NCBI GenBank assembly: GCA_013286305.1 | Contig: JABDFW010000004.1 | Location: forward strand, 1-64,000 | Direction of reading: 5' to 3' | Origin: Bacteroidota bacterium | GTDB lineage: Bacteria; Bacteroidota; Bacteroidia; Chitinophagales; Chitinophagaceae | Length of the DNA stretch: 64,000 bases | In this document: positions 1 through 7,401 of the stretch, one piece after another | Position numbering within the stretch: the first letter of the stretch is position 1 | Layout of the letters: each line of letters opens with the position of its first letter | The notes under the pieces: generated by a model | Told to the model about the DNA's origin: nothing | Databases searched by the model: none | The model's input: the letters and a program-made list of their open reading frames with translations, nothing else | Translations under genes and position numbers: made by a program

Positions 1-1318
1 GCGCAGTGATGGGTTGTACTGCCGCAACTCGCGCATGATGATGGTAAAATCGTTCTGCCCTTTTTCGGTGCGGGTATCTTGTTGTATGCCCGATGGGTCG
101 CCATAAATGAACATGCCCGCTTTGTGATTTGGGTATTTTGTTCGTATTTTTTTGCACACATCGGTTGTGCGGTTAAAGGGGTTGGGCAGGCACACCTCGT
201 CAATTTGTAATGCCTTTTTATTTTGTAATTGCCATACGGTGCAGGTGATGTAGGGGTTTACATTAAAGTCGAACGAAAGGTGCAGCGGCAGTTTTGCATT
301 ATACAATTGCGGCAGGCCTTTTATTATTTTATTTTCAACAGTGTTGCGCGATTGTGAGAACAGTTTATAAAACCCCGCGCCACGTTTCATGCTCTGCGGG
401 TTTTGCTGGTATTGTGCTTCAAACACAAGCTCGTTAATGCGTTTAAGGTGCAGCAGTTCCGCTACCGTATGCTTAAGCGGCCAAAGAGCCTTACCATTTG
501 GCTGCAGGCAGGGCAGCGTTATAACGGTCCACACGTCGGGCTCTTTCGCCACCAGGTAACCGCTAAGGTCGTTCTCATGCACCCGCTGCTGAATAACGAT
601 TATAGGCGTTTTACGGCTGTTAACCCTGTTGCGTATGGTTGTTTCAAACCGCTCGTTAATACGCTCCCGTTTAACCTCGCTGTGGGCTTCTTCGGGCTTT
701 ATGGGGTCGTCTATTATTATTGCGCCGCCAAATAATCCCTTCTCATTCAATTCAAACATCGCGTTGCTAAACTCCATCATATCAGGCTCATTCACTTCAA
801 ATGCATCGCTTGCAGGCATGGTTTCATTTTCTTCTTCTATATTACCGGCGCCAAAACCGGTAACCTGCCCGCCTGTTGCAGCCGCATACACTCCGCCGCC
901 CATGGTGGTGTACCATTTGTCTTTCGCGTTGCTGTGTTTGGTTATCCTCACTTTTTTAAACAGCCGCCTGAAATCTTCATGCTGCACTATTTCTTTTGCT
1001 TCTTCCGAATTATCCAGCGCGAGCTTTGATGAATAAGTGAGATGAATAAATTTTGCAGCAGGGTTTAATGCCAAACCATGCGCGATAAAACTTTTTACAG
1101 CGATCTCTGTTTTTGAATAACGTGGCGCTACATTGATGATGAGGCGTGTTATTTCGCCACGAAGCACTTTGTCCAATGCATAACAAATGGTTTTGTGATG
1201 ATGGTTTATAATAAACTTACGGCCATAACGCCGCCCGTAAAAAATACTGTGTTTGAAACAGCAGCGACTTCAAACATCTGCGCTGTATTATCCTGTCTGA
1301 TTTTATAAGTTTACTCAT
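1..1318 (-). pseudogene. phage terminase large subunit, frameshifted near the N-terminus and cut by the window edge
   Basis: This is the DNA-packaging ATPase/nuclease of a tailed phage. The minus-strand translation is open from about 1265 to position 1. It shows a Walker A-like loop (VAPRYSKTE), a Walker B strand (GGAIIIDDP), and nuclease-type Asp motifs (LSFDFNVNPY and FIYGDPSG). A good start, MSKLIKSDRIIQRR, is at 1318, but that frame ends at a TAA near 1220, while the main frame has a TGA upstream near 1266. Skipping one base near 1256 (CTGTTTCAAACAC) joins the two into the N-terminus expected for the family. The gene is therefore broken by +1 base, or there is a sequencing error. The ORF track omits it because of the shift and the window edge. 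It lies downstream of the small subunit on the same strand. The family call is firm; whether it is functional is not known. Confidence 0.82.
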
Positions 1319-1704
1319 CTGCAATTTAATTGTTTACGCTATATGCTTTACGCTTTCATTTCCGAAGCTTCATAATCCCTTCCGCCCTCCACTTTTAACT
1401 TTTCACTCCCGATACTTCAGGATATGACTTACTGACCCAATGACTTCATTGTTAACTTTACGCCATCGTTGGTGTTTTCACCAACGATTATAACCATTGT
1501 TCGTTGCAGGTGAAAACACCTGCAACGGCGAAAATGACTTACTGACCCAATGACTTTACTGTTAACTCTTCACTCCTCCACTCCGTATTTTTTCGTCCAG
1601 CATTTTATAACCATTGTTCGTCTCCCCCAATGACTTTTTAACCATTGTTCGTCTCCCCCAATGACTTACTGACCTACTGACCCAATGACTTTACTGTTAA
1701 CTCT
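1319..1704. repeat. spacer between terminase genes made of short direct repeats
   Basis: This stretch has no convincing gene. It consists of repeated phrases such as TGACTTACTGACCCAATGAC, GTTAACTCTTCACTCC and CCATTGTTCGTCTCCCCC, each present two or more times. An inverted pair, GTTGGTGTTTTCACCAAC with GCAGGTGAAAACACCTGC, lies at about 1469 to 1523. At about 1570 to 1607 there is a near copy of the 3' end of the small terminase gene. Confidence 0.75.
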
Positions 1705-2178
1705 TCACTCCTCCACTCCGTATTTTTCATCCAGCATTTTATTTATCATCATCGCTTCTTCCAGATCCATAGGGCCGTCATCGTCAATGATACCCGGGAA
1801 GGCGGCGTCAGATGCTGTGCGGTCTTTATAATTATCGGGCATGTGCGATTTAAGCAGCATGGCGAGCAGCGTATCGGAATATTCTTTTACGGTGTCCACC
1901 TTTTTACCCTGGTGAAATATGGCCTTATCAATACCATGCACCGCGCGGCGAATGGCCTCGTCTTCCAGGTAAGCGTTGATGGTTTGCATAGCGGCATTAA
2001 ATTTAATTTTAAAGGCGCGGCTTTTACTAAGCCAGTCGTACACGGTTTGCCTGGTAATACCGGTGGCCTTTGCTGCGCTGGTAACGGATAACGATTCAGT
2101 AAGATGGCTTAAGAATTCGGCCTGCATGGCGGCTTTGCCGCGTTTTGCTTCTTCGTTTTGATTGATAGTTTGTGTCAT
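1705..2178 (-). CDS. phage terminase small subunit-like DNA-binding protein
   Basis: Small terminase subunits recognise phage DNA and load the large subunit for packaging. The 157-residue protein has a helix-turn-helix at about residues 35 to 55 (AAKATGITRQTVYDWLSKS), then a helical segment and an acidic C-terminus (GIIDDDGPMDLEEAM), which fits Bacteroidota phage small terminases. It lies directly upstream of the large subunit on the same strand, with a 386-base repeat-filled gap, unusually long for a phage packaging operon. The last codons (MLDEKYGVEE) are duplicated out of frame in that gap. The family call rests on the HTH and on gene order; a generic HTH protein is the alternative. Confidence 0.72.
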   Translation of the reverse strand: MTQTINQNEEAKRGKAAMQAEFLSHLTESLSVTSAAKATGITRQTVYDWLSKSRAFKIKFNAAMQTINAYLEDEAIRRAVHGIDKAIFHQGKKVDTVKEYSDTLLAMLLKSHMPDNYKDRTASDAAFPGIIDDDGPMDLEEAMMINKMLDEKYGVEE

Positions 2179-2663
2179 ATTATTTTGCTAAATTATTTAG
2201 TAATTTACTAAAAATAAATGAAGAAAACAAATGTTTTTGGAGGAGATGGGGAATTAATAATTGGAGGAGTATAATAATTTTTTGATAATGCGCTTTTTTT
2301 AATTGCCCCGCGCCCCGTCCGTACCGGCGCGGGCGGGCTTTAGGGCGGGGATAAAAGGCGCACCCCCCGGCTCTGTCCAAAACACAAAAAAATATAGAGG
2401 GCTAAAGTCCTCTATGTTGCATATATTTTGCCCCCGCCCTAAGGGCGCGGGGCAATTGATAGGATAAGTTTCGTCAAACTCTCTTGTTTTTGTATCGACT
2501 GGCTACAAAGCAACTACAGCTTCAATGATTGATTCCCCGGCTGTTTAGCTCCATAGGAGCGGCACGTTAGTAGCAGATAACAAAACAGATCCATACCCCA
2601 AAGCCCCGCCACGGTGGGGCTGGAATGCGTTAATTTATTACATTTATGTACTGTAATTGAAAG
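2179..2663. repeat. nested inverted-repeat element and flanks, no gene
   Basis: Between 2301 and 2457 a perfect 15-base inverted repeat (AATTGCCCCGCGCCC, and its complement at 2443 to 2457) brackets two further nested pairs: TTAGGGCGGGG (2340) with CCCCGCCCTAA (2432), and AGAGG with CCTCT around GCTAAAGT near 2395. This could be a small non-autonomous mobile element or a folded RNA. The 66-residue ORF on this stretch (2180 to 2380) is not credible. Confidence 0.7.
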
Positions 2664-3070
2664 ATGGGCATGGCGAAAAATACAAACAACGATAATGAAA
2701 TCCCTAAATGGCTTAGATATATTCTTATCATAGTTGCCATATTAGCGTTAATAAAAATATGTACAACATGGAGAGATCCTCAATCAAATAGTTGGCCTGT
2801 TCATTAAATAATGTATAAGTTCTTCCCTGTTGTTGTTGTGTCGCCTGACCAACAATATACAGCCTATTTTTTACGTGGCTCCTACGGAGCCAAAACATCC
2901 ACTTCTAAATATTTCTATAAACACGTTGCCCCGATAGGGCAAGGCATAAAGCAGACAAAACAAGTAGTAACCTGTTACCATCGCTCTGTAAGAGCGGCGT
3001 GTTTATAGAAAAATATATACAACGTCCCCGGCTGCTTAACTCCAGCGGAGTGGCACGTTAGTAGAAAAAT
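2533..3070. repeat. family of hairpin-plus-tail repeats (five copies)
   Basis: Copies lie at about 2533-2575, 2877-2891 (hairpin only), 2910-2943 (reverse orientation), 2971-3017 and 3025-3070. Each has a short hairpin of the form GCTCC-N3-GGAGC (for example GCTCCATAGGAGC, GGCTCCTACGGAGCC, CGCTCTGTAAGAGCG), and most are followed by a tail like GGCACGTTAGTAGAAAA. Two are preceded by TCCCCGGCTG. The stems vary while keeping pairing, so the structure appears to be what is conserved. ORFs 2811-3008 and 2975-3181 are read-through of these repeats. Confidence 0.75.
2664..2807 (+). CDS. 47-residue single-pass membrane protein (unrecognised)
   Basis: This ORF is below the size limit of the ORF track. 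It starts ATGGGCATGGCG (a second Met at codon 3 could be used), has a polar N-terminus (KNTNNDNEIPKW), one hydrophobic segment (YILIIVAILALIKI) and a short polar tail ending PVH before TAA. The charge layout (K/R just before the hydrophobic segment) is that of a real small membrane protein. It stands alone between palindromic repeats. I do not recognise a family, and chance cannot be excluded for an ORF this short. Confidence 0.4.
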   Translation: MGMAKNTNNDNEIPKWLRYILIIVAILALIKICTTWRDPQSNSWPVH

Positions 3071-3212
3071 AAACATTATACCCCTCGCCCAAAGCGCCGT
3101 AGGTGCGAAACAATAAAAATAAATGTGCCGCCCCGCCGCGGCAGGGCTGGGCTTACGCACGTAACAAAAGGGCTTAGCCATAAAAACGTACGGATGAGCA
3201 AGAGCAAATTCC

Positions 3213-3389
3213 TTAAGATCACAAAATGTGACCTTAGAGGATCAAAAACTCAACAACCTTTCTTCCTGTTATTATTAATTATTCATTCTTAATTATTAAT
3301 TCCTACCCCCTTCTCATTCCCTTTAAGATCACAGATCGTGACCTTAAAGAATCGGTATTTTCCGATGCGGTCACAATTTGTGACCGCAT
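3213..3389. repeat. three GGTCAC/GTGACC palindromes beside the ORF6N gene
   Basis: Inverted repeats lie at about 3213-3238 (AGATCAC-AAAAT-GTGACCT), 3322-3349 (AGATCACAGATCGTGACCT) and 3365-3389 (perfect arms ATGCGGTCAC and GTGACCGCAT around AATTT). The last is nearly identical to a segment inside the ORF6N gene at 3770-3794. Read on the minus strand, 3389 to 3303 is an open frame of 28 codons beginning MRSQIVTA and containing LRSRSVIL, which resembles the LRSQ.VT core of the ORF6N protein. Confidence 0.75.
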
Positions 3390-3458
3390 AGTTTATCAGT
3401 CAAACTCCTGCCTTCTTCTTTTAATTATCAATTATTAATTTTTAATTCCCATCACTCC

Positions 3459-4022
3459 TTATTTCTTAAATCCTATTCGCTCCCTTGCACCCCATTTTCT
3501 GTCTGCGGCCTTTTCGTCAAGCAGGTTTTCCATAGCATCATAAATTTGGTTTAGTTGTATATCATGCTCGCCTAACCGTTGTTTTAGCTCCAGTAATTGT
3601 TCCTTTAAGTCACTTTCGCGCAGCATTATCCGCCTTATTTCAACAAACGCCCGCATAATGGCAATATTCATGTTAATGGCCTTATCGCTGTTTAATACCC
3701 CACTGAGCATAGCCACGCCTTGTTCTGTAAAGGCGTAAGGGGTTATTTTGGTATTTCTTTTATTTTGGTATGCGGTCACAATTTGTGACTGCATGCCGGC
3801 CTGGTTTTCCAATGAGGTCACTGTCTGTGACCTCAAACTTTGCCATTCCTCTACAGTAAGCCGGAACATAAAATCTTTAGGAAACCTTTTTATATTGCGC
3901 ACAACAGCCTGGTTTAGCACTTTGGTGGCTACTTCGTACAGGGCTGCCAGGTCAAAATCAAGCATTACCCTTTCGCCCCTTATTTCGTATATCCTGTTTT
4001 GAATGGACTGTATTATTTGCAT
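3459..4022 (-). CDS. ORF6N-domain DNA-binding protein
   Basis: ORF6N domains are DNA-binding modules of phage and mobile-element regulators. The N-terminal part has the typical order: IYEIRGERVMLDFDLAALYEV, then NIKRFPKDFMFRLT, then LRSQ.VT, then YAFTEQGVAMLSGVLNS and IMRAFVEIR. The C-terminal 60 residues form a likely coiled coil (LKEQLLELKQRLGEHD). I place the start at 4022 (MQIIQSIQNRI); the track start at 4088 adds 22 residues that do not look like protein. Two DNA palindromes lie inside the coding sequence (3770-3794 and 3813-3835), where the protein reads RSQTVTS and QSQIVTA, and three related ones lie 3' of the gene. Autoregulation is possible but not shown. Confidence 0.82.
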   Translation of the reverse strand: MQIIQSIQNRIYEIRGERVMLDFDLAALYEVATKVLNQAVVRNIKRFPKDFMFRLTVEEWQSLRSQTVTSLENQAGMQSQIVTAYQNKRNTKITPYAFTEQGVAMLSGVLNSDKAINMNIAIMRAFVEIRRIMLRESDLKEQLLELKQRLGEHDIQLNQIYDAMENLLDEKAADRKWGARERIGFKK

Positions 4023-4329
4023 CGTTAGCTTTTTATTACAGGTGTTTGGTTTAGCAAAATGGCCAATTATAGAATAAATATGGTGCAATATTTATCCTCA
4101 CCAAAGGTTTAATAATTATTTGTATAGGTTAAACAAGTGTGGAATTTGTATTTGTATGTGGGGTAAAAACACGACGTGTAATTTGATCCAAAAAAGTGAA
4201 ATATTATCCACACCGGTACTTTTTTTACAAAAAAAATGCCTCAAAACACATCATTTTGAAAAATATTAAGAGTTGCATGAATTTTGATGGCAGATATAAT
4301 ACGCTTTACGATAAAAACTTATAACGGTT

Positions 4330-4539
4330 ATGGAAGAGATTAAAGACTTGCAAACGGACGTTCTAATGGACATGCTTGCCGGGTACACTTCAGATTATTC
4401 AAGAATGATTAAAGAGGGATACGAGGGCAATGAATTTATCAACTGCCAAACAAAAATAGAAGAGATTCAATCAGAAATATTATTCAGGTCAAAGTTTGAG
4501 CAATTTAAACACAACGCAGAGGTTATGGCAGTTGTGTAA
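4330..4539 (+). CDS. small helical protein, paralogue of the 8593 gene
   Basis: This 69-residue protein is acidic and predicted helical, with no signal peptide or membrane segment. It aligns along most of its length with the 71-residue protein at 8593: ME.IK..QTD.L.DMLA..T.DYS.M.KEGY, then E..NCQ..I...QSEI. The pair is close enough to call paralogues. I do not recognise the family. Finding two copies in the same accessory region, each as a lone plus-strand gene, supports a real product with a mobile-element-linked role. Helical regulators or antitoxins are possible by size only. Confidence 0.6.
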   Translation: MEEIKDLQTDVLMDMLAGYTSDYSRMIKEGYEGNEFINCQTKIEEIQSEILFRSKFEQFKHNAEVMAVV

Positions 4540-4864
4540 TGCCTGTAATTTACAGGTACAGGATAGATATATAATATTTCACTCCCCCCGAAATTACATT
4601 TCTTTAACTACGGCATACTGTCGGTCAGGGTACGTGTGCGGTACATTTATTACAAAATAGTGTATTCGCTGCGGGCTTATTTAAACCAGGGTAATGTGTG
4701 GCTAAAAAACAACAGGTAATTAGCAAAAAGTTAAATATAACTGCAAATTGTTACACAAAAGGTATTATATAAGCAACAAGCTTTTTTAAGCCCGAAGATT
4801 GCACGGATTTTGCAAATAGCTTATTAGGTTATATAGTATTGTTAACCATTTTAAATCTATTATT
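4540..4864. other. intergenic, nothing recognised
   Basis: This is AT-rich sequence with no convincing ORF, repeat copy or RNA gene. A short palindrome, CTGTAATTTACAG, follows the 4330 gene at about 4541-4553. The promoter of the 4865 gene presumably lies near the right end. Confidence 0.5.
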
Positions 4865-5365
4865 ATGAAACTAAAATTAAAGTTACGGTTTATCACTTGT
4901 TTATTAGCAGGCGCTATGTTTTTATTGGCACGCAGCACTGCTTTTGGACAGGAAGAAAAAACTTTGTCACCTGTTACCGTAACAACATCCAGCAATGTTA
5001 CCAAAGCCGTTAACAGATCTTTCAATAAATCATTCTCTGATGCCGTTAACACGCAATGGTATAAAGTTAACAGGAAATATTTAGCAGAGTTTATGATGAA
5101 TGATCAGCAAAATAGGGCTTTGTTTCAAAAAAACGGGTCGCTTATTTATCACATCACTTATGGTTTTGAAAAAGACGTTCCAGCTGATGTACTGCAGCTT
5201 GTAAAGGGCAGTTATAACAATTATAACATAACAAGAGCAATTAACGTGGAGGAAGACAACAGGAACATTTGGGTGATAAATATGGAAACCGATAAAAAAC
5301 TCGTACTTGTGCGGGTAGAAGACGGCGCCCTGGAAGAAGTGGGCAACTATGATAAATCAGAATAG
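4865..5365 (+). CDS. secreted PepSY-like (DUF2874-type) protein
   Basis: A signal peptide is clear (basic MKLKLKLRF, hydrophobic core CLLAGAMFLLA, cleavage near AFGQ). The mature part of about 135 residues has the pattern of small Bacteroidota PepSY-like/BLIP-like periplasmic domains: VNRSFNKSFSDAVNTQWYKV, then YLAEFMMN, then FQKNGSLIYHITYGFEKDVP, then a helix VLQLVKGSYNNYNITRAINV and an edge strand KKLVLVRVEDG. The role of this family is not known to me; binding of a partner in the periplasm is the usual guess. It stands alone between accessory genes and repeats. The family assignment is moderate. Confidence 0.6.
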   Translation: MKLKLKLRFITCLLAGAMFLLARSTAFGQEEKTLSPVTVTTSSNVTKAVNRSFNKSFSDAVNTQWYKVNRKYLAEFMMNDQQNRALFQKNGSLIYHITYGFEKDVPADVLQLVKGSYNNYNITRAINVEEDNRNIWVINMETDKKLVLVRVEDGALEEVGNYDKSE

Positions 5366-5485
5366 TAAATTTTTAGCCCGGGATTAATTGGGAAGTATTA
5401 CTAACAAAACAAAGCTTCGGCAGCGTGGCATATATGAATGAATGTGCCACCCCGCCGGGGCTTCTTTGTTTTATGCCCTGTGTCC

Positions 5486-5820
5486 CTTCAACATTCAAAA
5501 TCCTTTGTTCGTTGTTCGATATTCATTTCCTTGTTCAATATTCCATCCCTTCAACATTCAAAATTCCTTGTTCCTTGTTCGATATTCATTTCCTTGTTCC
5601 TTGTTCGATATTCCATCCCTTCAACATTCAAAATTCCTTGTTCCTTGTTCGATATTCATTTCCTTGTTCCTTGTTCGATATTCCATCCCTTCAACATTCA
5701 AAATTCCTTGTTCCTTGTTCGATATTCATTTCCTTGTTCCCTGTTCGATATTCCATCCCTTCAACATTCAAAATTCCTTGTTCCTTGTTCGATATTCATT
5801 TCCTTGTTCCTTGCTCGATA
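5486..5820. repeat. tandem array, about five copies of a 70-bp unit
   Basis: The unit begins CCCTTCAACATTCAAAATTC and contains two TTCCTTGTTCGATATTC-like sub-repeats. Unit starts are spaced 70 bases apart (about 5547, 5617, 5687, 5757), preceded by a shorter degenerate first copy. Because 70 is not a multiple of 3 and the unit has no stops on the plus strand, all three plus frames are open, which explains three overlapping track ORFs; none is a gene. Single partial copies occur near 7340-7393 and 27614-27655. Confidence 0.85.
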
Positions 5821-5837
5821 TTTGTATTTACGTTTAT

Positions 5838-6602
5838 TCACCGCCTCTCAGCATCCAACAATCGTATTTGCATTTTATAGTTAGAAGGGAGTACAGCATT
5901 TTTTAAAACACCATCCAGCTTTATTTTGCGTGCGATTTTATATACCTGTACAACAGGATATAAAAAAGAAATATTGGTGAATGAAAGCAGTCTGCGCACC
6001 CGTGCCGGGATCACCAGCAATTGCGCCTGTTTTAAAAGCAGGTAACGCCCAATGCCCAGGTGTTTTCTATATTGTTTAAAAAGGTCTTTTGTATAATGGC
6101 TTTTAATAAGGTTTTGCTGCAGGTGGCCGGCACGCATCACTTCCCATTCGCTGTAAGTAGCGGGCAACCCTGTTAGCCCCATGCGTAAACCAATGGTATA
6201 AAATACAGTAAATGTTTCTTCCTTTTCTGGCACAGTTAGTTTGCGCTGCAGCAATTGATACGAGCGGATGGAATAATCAATCAGCATAAAAAGTACATCA
6301 CGGTAAGCCCAGTCGGGTATGGCAGCGCCACGCTGCTGCTCAACATTTTTATGTATGGCTGTAATACTGTCAATGCTGGCAAGGGCAGCATCATGTTCAG
6401 CAAAAACGATCCGTTGTGCATATGCTACGGTAGAGAATAACCTTGCAAGCGGGTCTTTGGGCAGGCGGCCTGTAAAATAAAGCCAGTCCACGGCTTTGTT
6501 TAAAGCAAATTCAGCAGAGGCTCCGGCAAAAATAAACAGTATGGTATCTGCACTGCCCCATATTTTACGCACAATACTATTTTCCGGTACAAAAGGTTGC
6601 AT
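5838..6602 (-). CDS. MpaB/DUF2236-family oxygenase-like protein
   Basis: The 254-residue protein matches the DUF2236/MpaB family (haem-dependent oxygenases such as latex clearing protein and fungal MpaB). It carries the core order: DPLARLFSTVAYAQRIVF, then ITAIHKNVEQQRG, then PDWAYRDVLFMLIDYSIRSY, then LT..EKEETF, then GLTGLPATYSEW. The conserved IH.xV His at about residue 83 is present. It has no signal peptide. The coding region runs up to the tandem-repeat array, and the stop lies just beyond it. It is the second gene of a likely two-gene unit with the DUF2809 gene 10 bases upstream. The substrate cannot be told. Confidence 0.72.
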   Translation of the reverse strand: MQPFVPENSIVRKIWGSADTILFIFAGASAEFALNKAVDWLYFTGRLPKDPLARLFSTVAYAQRIVFAEHDAALASIDSITAIHKNVEQQRGAAIPDWAYRDVLFMLIDYSIRSYQLLQRKLTVPEKEETFTVFYTIGLRMGLTGLPATYSEWEVMRAGHLQQNLIKSHYTKDLFKQYRKHLGIGRYLLLKQAQLLVIPARVRRLLSFTNISFLYPVVQVYKIARKIKLDGVLKNAVLPSNYKMQIRLLDAERR

Positions 6603-6612
6603 ACAGTTTATT

Positions 6613-7014
6613 TTATACAGTGCCGGGCACTGTGTTTTTTGCCCGGTTTGCAGCTATCATTTTTTCAATTATAATAACTAATAGAATACCTAAAGTATAA
6701 GCCAATATATCAGTGAACGAAAAAGAATTCCCCAGCAAAATATTCGCAAGCTTTGAGTCTTTAAGCCCAAGGTGCACCACCAGTTTAAAGTATTGCGATA
6801 CCTCAACCGTGTAAGCAAATAGCAGCACACATAGAGCGGTTATTATAACCGGAGTGTTTACAAAACTTTTTACAAAACAATAAATAAGTATCACCACCAA
6901 AAAATCGCCGCCGTATGGCCTTATAAGGCTATCGTGTGCGTATGCAGCTATCACCACTTCTGTAATAAACAGCAAAATGGTTAAGGCAAAATATCGTTTA
7001 TTAAATTGAAACAT
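6613..7014 (-). CDS. DUF2809 membrane protein
   Basis: The 133-residue protein has four likely membrane helices and the DUF2809 signature: FNKRYFALTILLFITEV, then IRPYGGDFLVVILIYCFVKSF, then VEVSQYFKLVVHLGL, then LANILLGNSFSFTDILAYTLG. The invariant RPYGGD and F.W/S-D.LAY stretches are visible. Its function is unknown; the fold resembles small VanZ-like proteins. It is 10 bases upstream of the MpaB-like gene on the same strand, so the two are probably cotranscribed. Confidence 0.78.
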   Translation of the reverse strand: MFQFNKRYFALTILLFITEVVIAAYAHDSLIRPYGGDFLVVILIYCFVKSFVNTPVIITALCVLLFAYTVEVSQYFKLVVHLGLKDSKLANILLGNSFSFTDILAYTLGILLVIIIEKMIAANRAKNTVPGTV

Positions 7015-7401
7015 TTGAGTTATTTAAAAGCACTTTGAATTACAAAGTAAAATATAAATTACCGTTATTCCAAAGAAATTTTTTATTACCCCTTGTTCTG
7101 TGTTTTTTGTTTTTGGGGTTCTTTTTGAGAGTATGTGACATTATATTGTAGAAAAGAAATACTAAATGCGCTGAATCCCGAAGGAGTGACATAAAAAAAT
7201 GTTTTAGATCTAAAAGCTTAATATTTATTGGTATGTCACCCCGTTGGGGTTTGTACCAGGATGTATTATAATTTGCTATAATAATATCATCCCTGCGGGA
7301 TTAAAGAAATATGCGTTATGGGTTTGTTTTCTTATTGCTTGTTCAATATTCAAATCCTTCAACATTCAAAATTCCTTGTTCCTTGTTCGATATTCAACCC
7401 C
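7015..7401. repeat. intergenic with hairpin repeats and a copy of the 70-bp unit
   Basis: No gene was found. Two hairpin-type repeat halves (CCCGAAGGAGTGACA near 7178 and GTCACCCCGTTGGGG near 7234, followed by ATCATCCCTGCGGGAT near 7288) resemble the other short palindromic repeats of this genome. At about 7340-7393 there is one copy of the TTCAACATTCAAAATTCC unit. ORFs 7244-7489 and 7318-7524 are repeat read-through. Confidence 0.65.

Noticed and set aside
2180-2380. 66-residue minus ORF next to the small terminase
   Set aside because: Formed by the GC-rich half of a nested inverted repeat followed by AT-rich sequence.
2811-3181. ORFs 2811-3008 (+) and 2975-3181 (-)
   Set aside because: They run through hairpin-plus-tail repeats in opposite directions and have no protein-like composition.
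5425-5906. Three overlapping plus-strand ORFs of about 150 residues
   Set aside because: All three frames are open only because the 70-bp tandem unit has no stops and its length is not a multiple of 3; the translation is repeat read-through.
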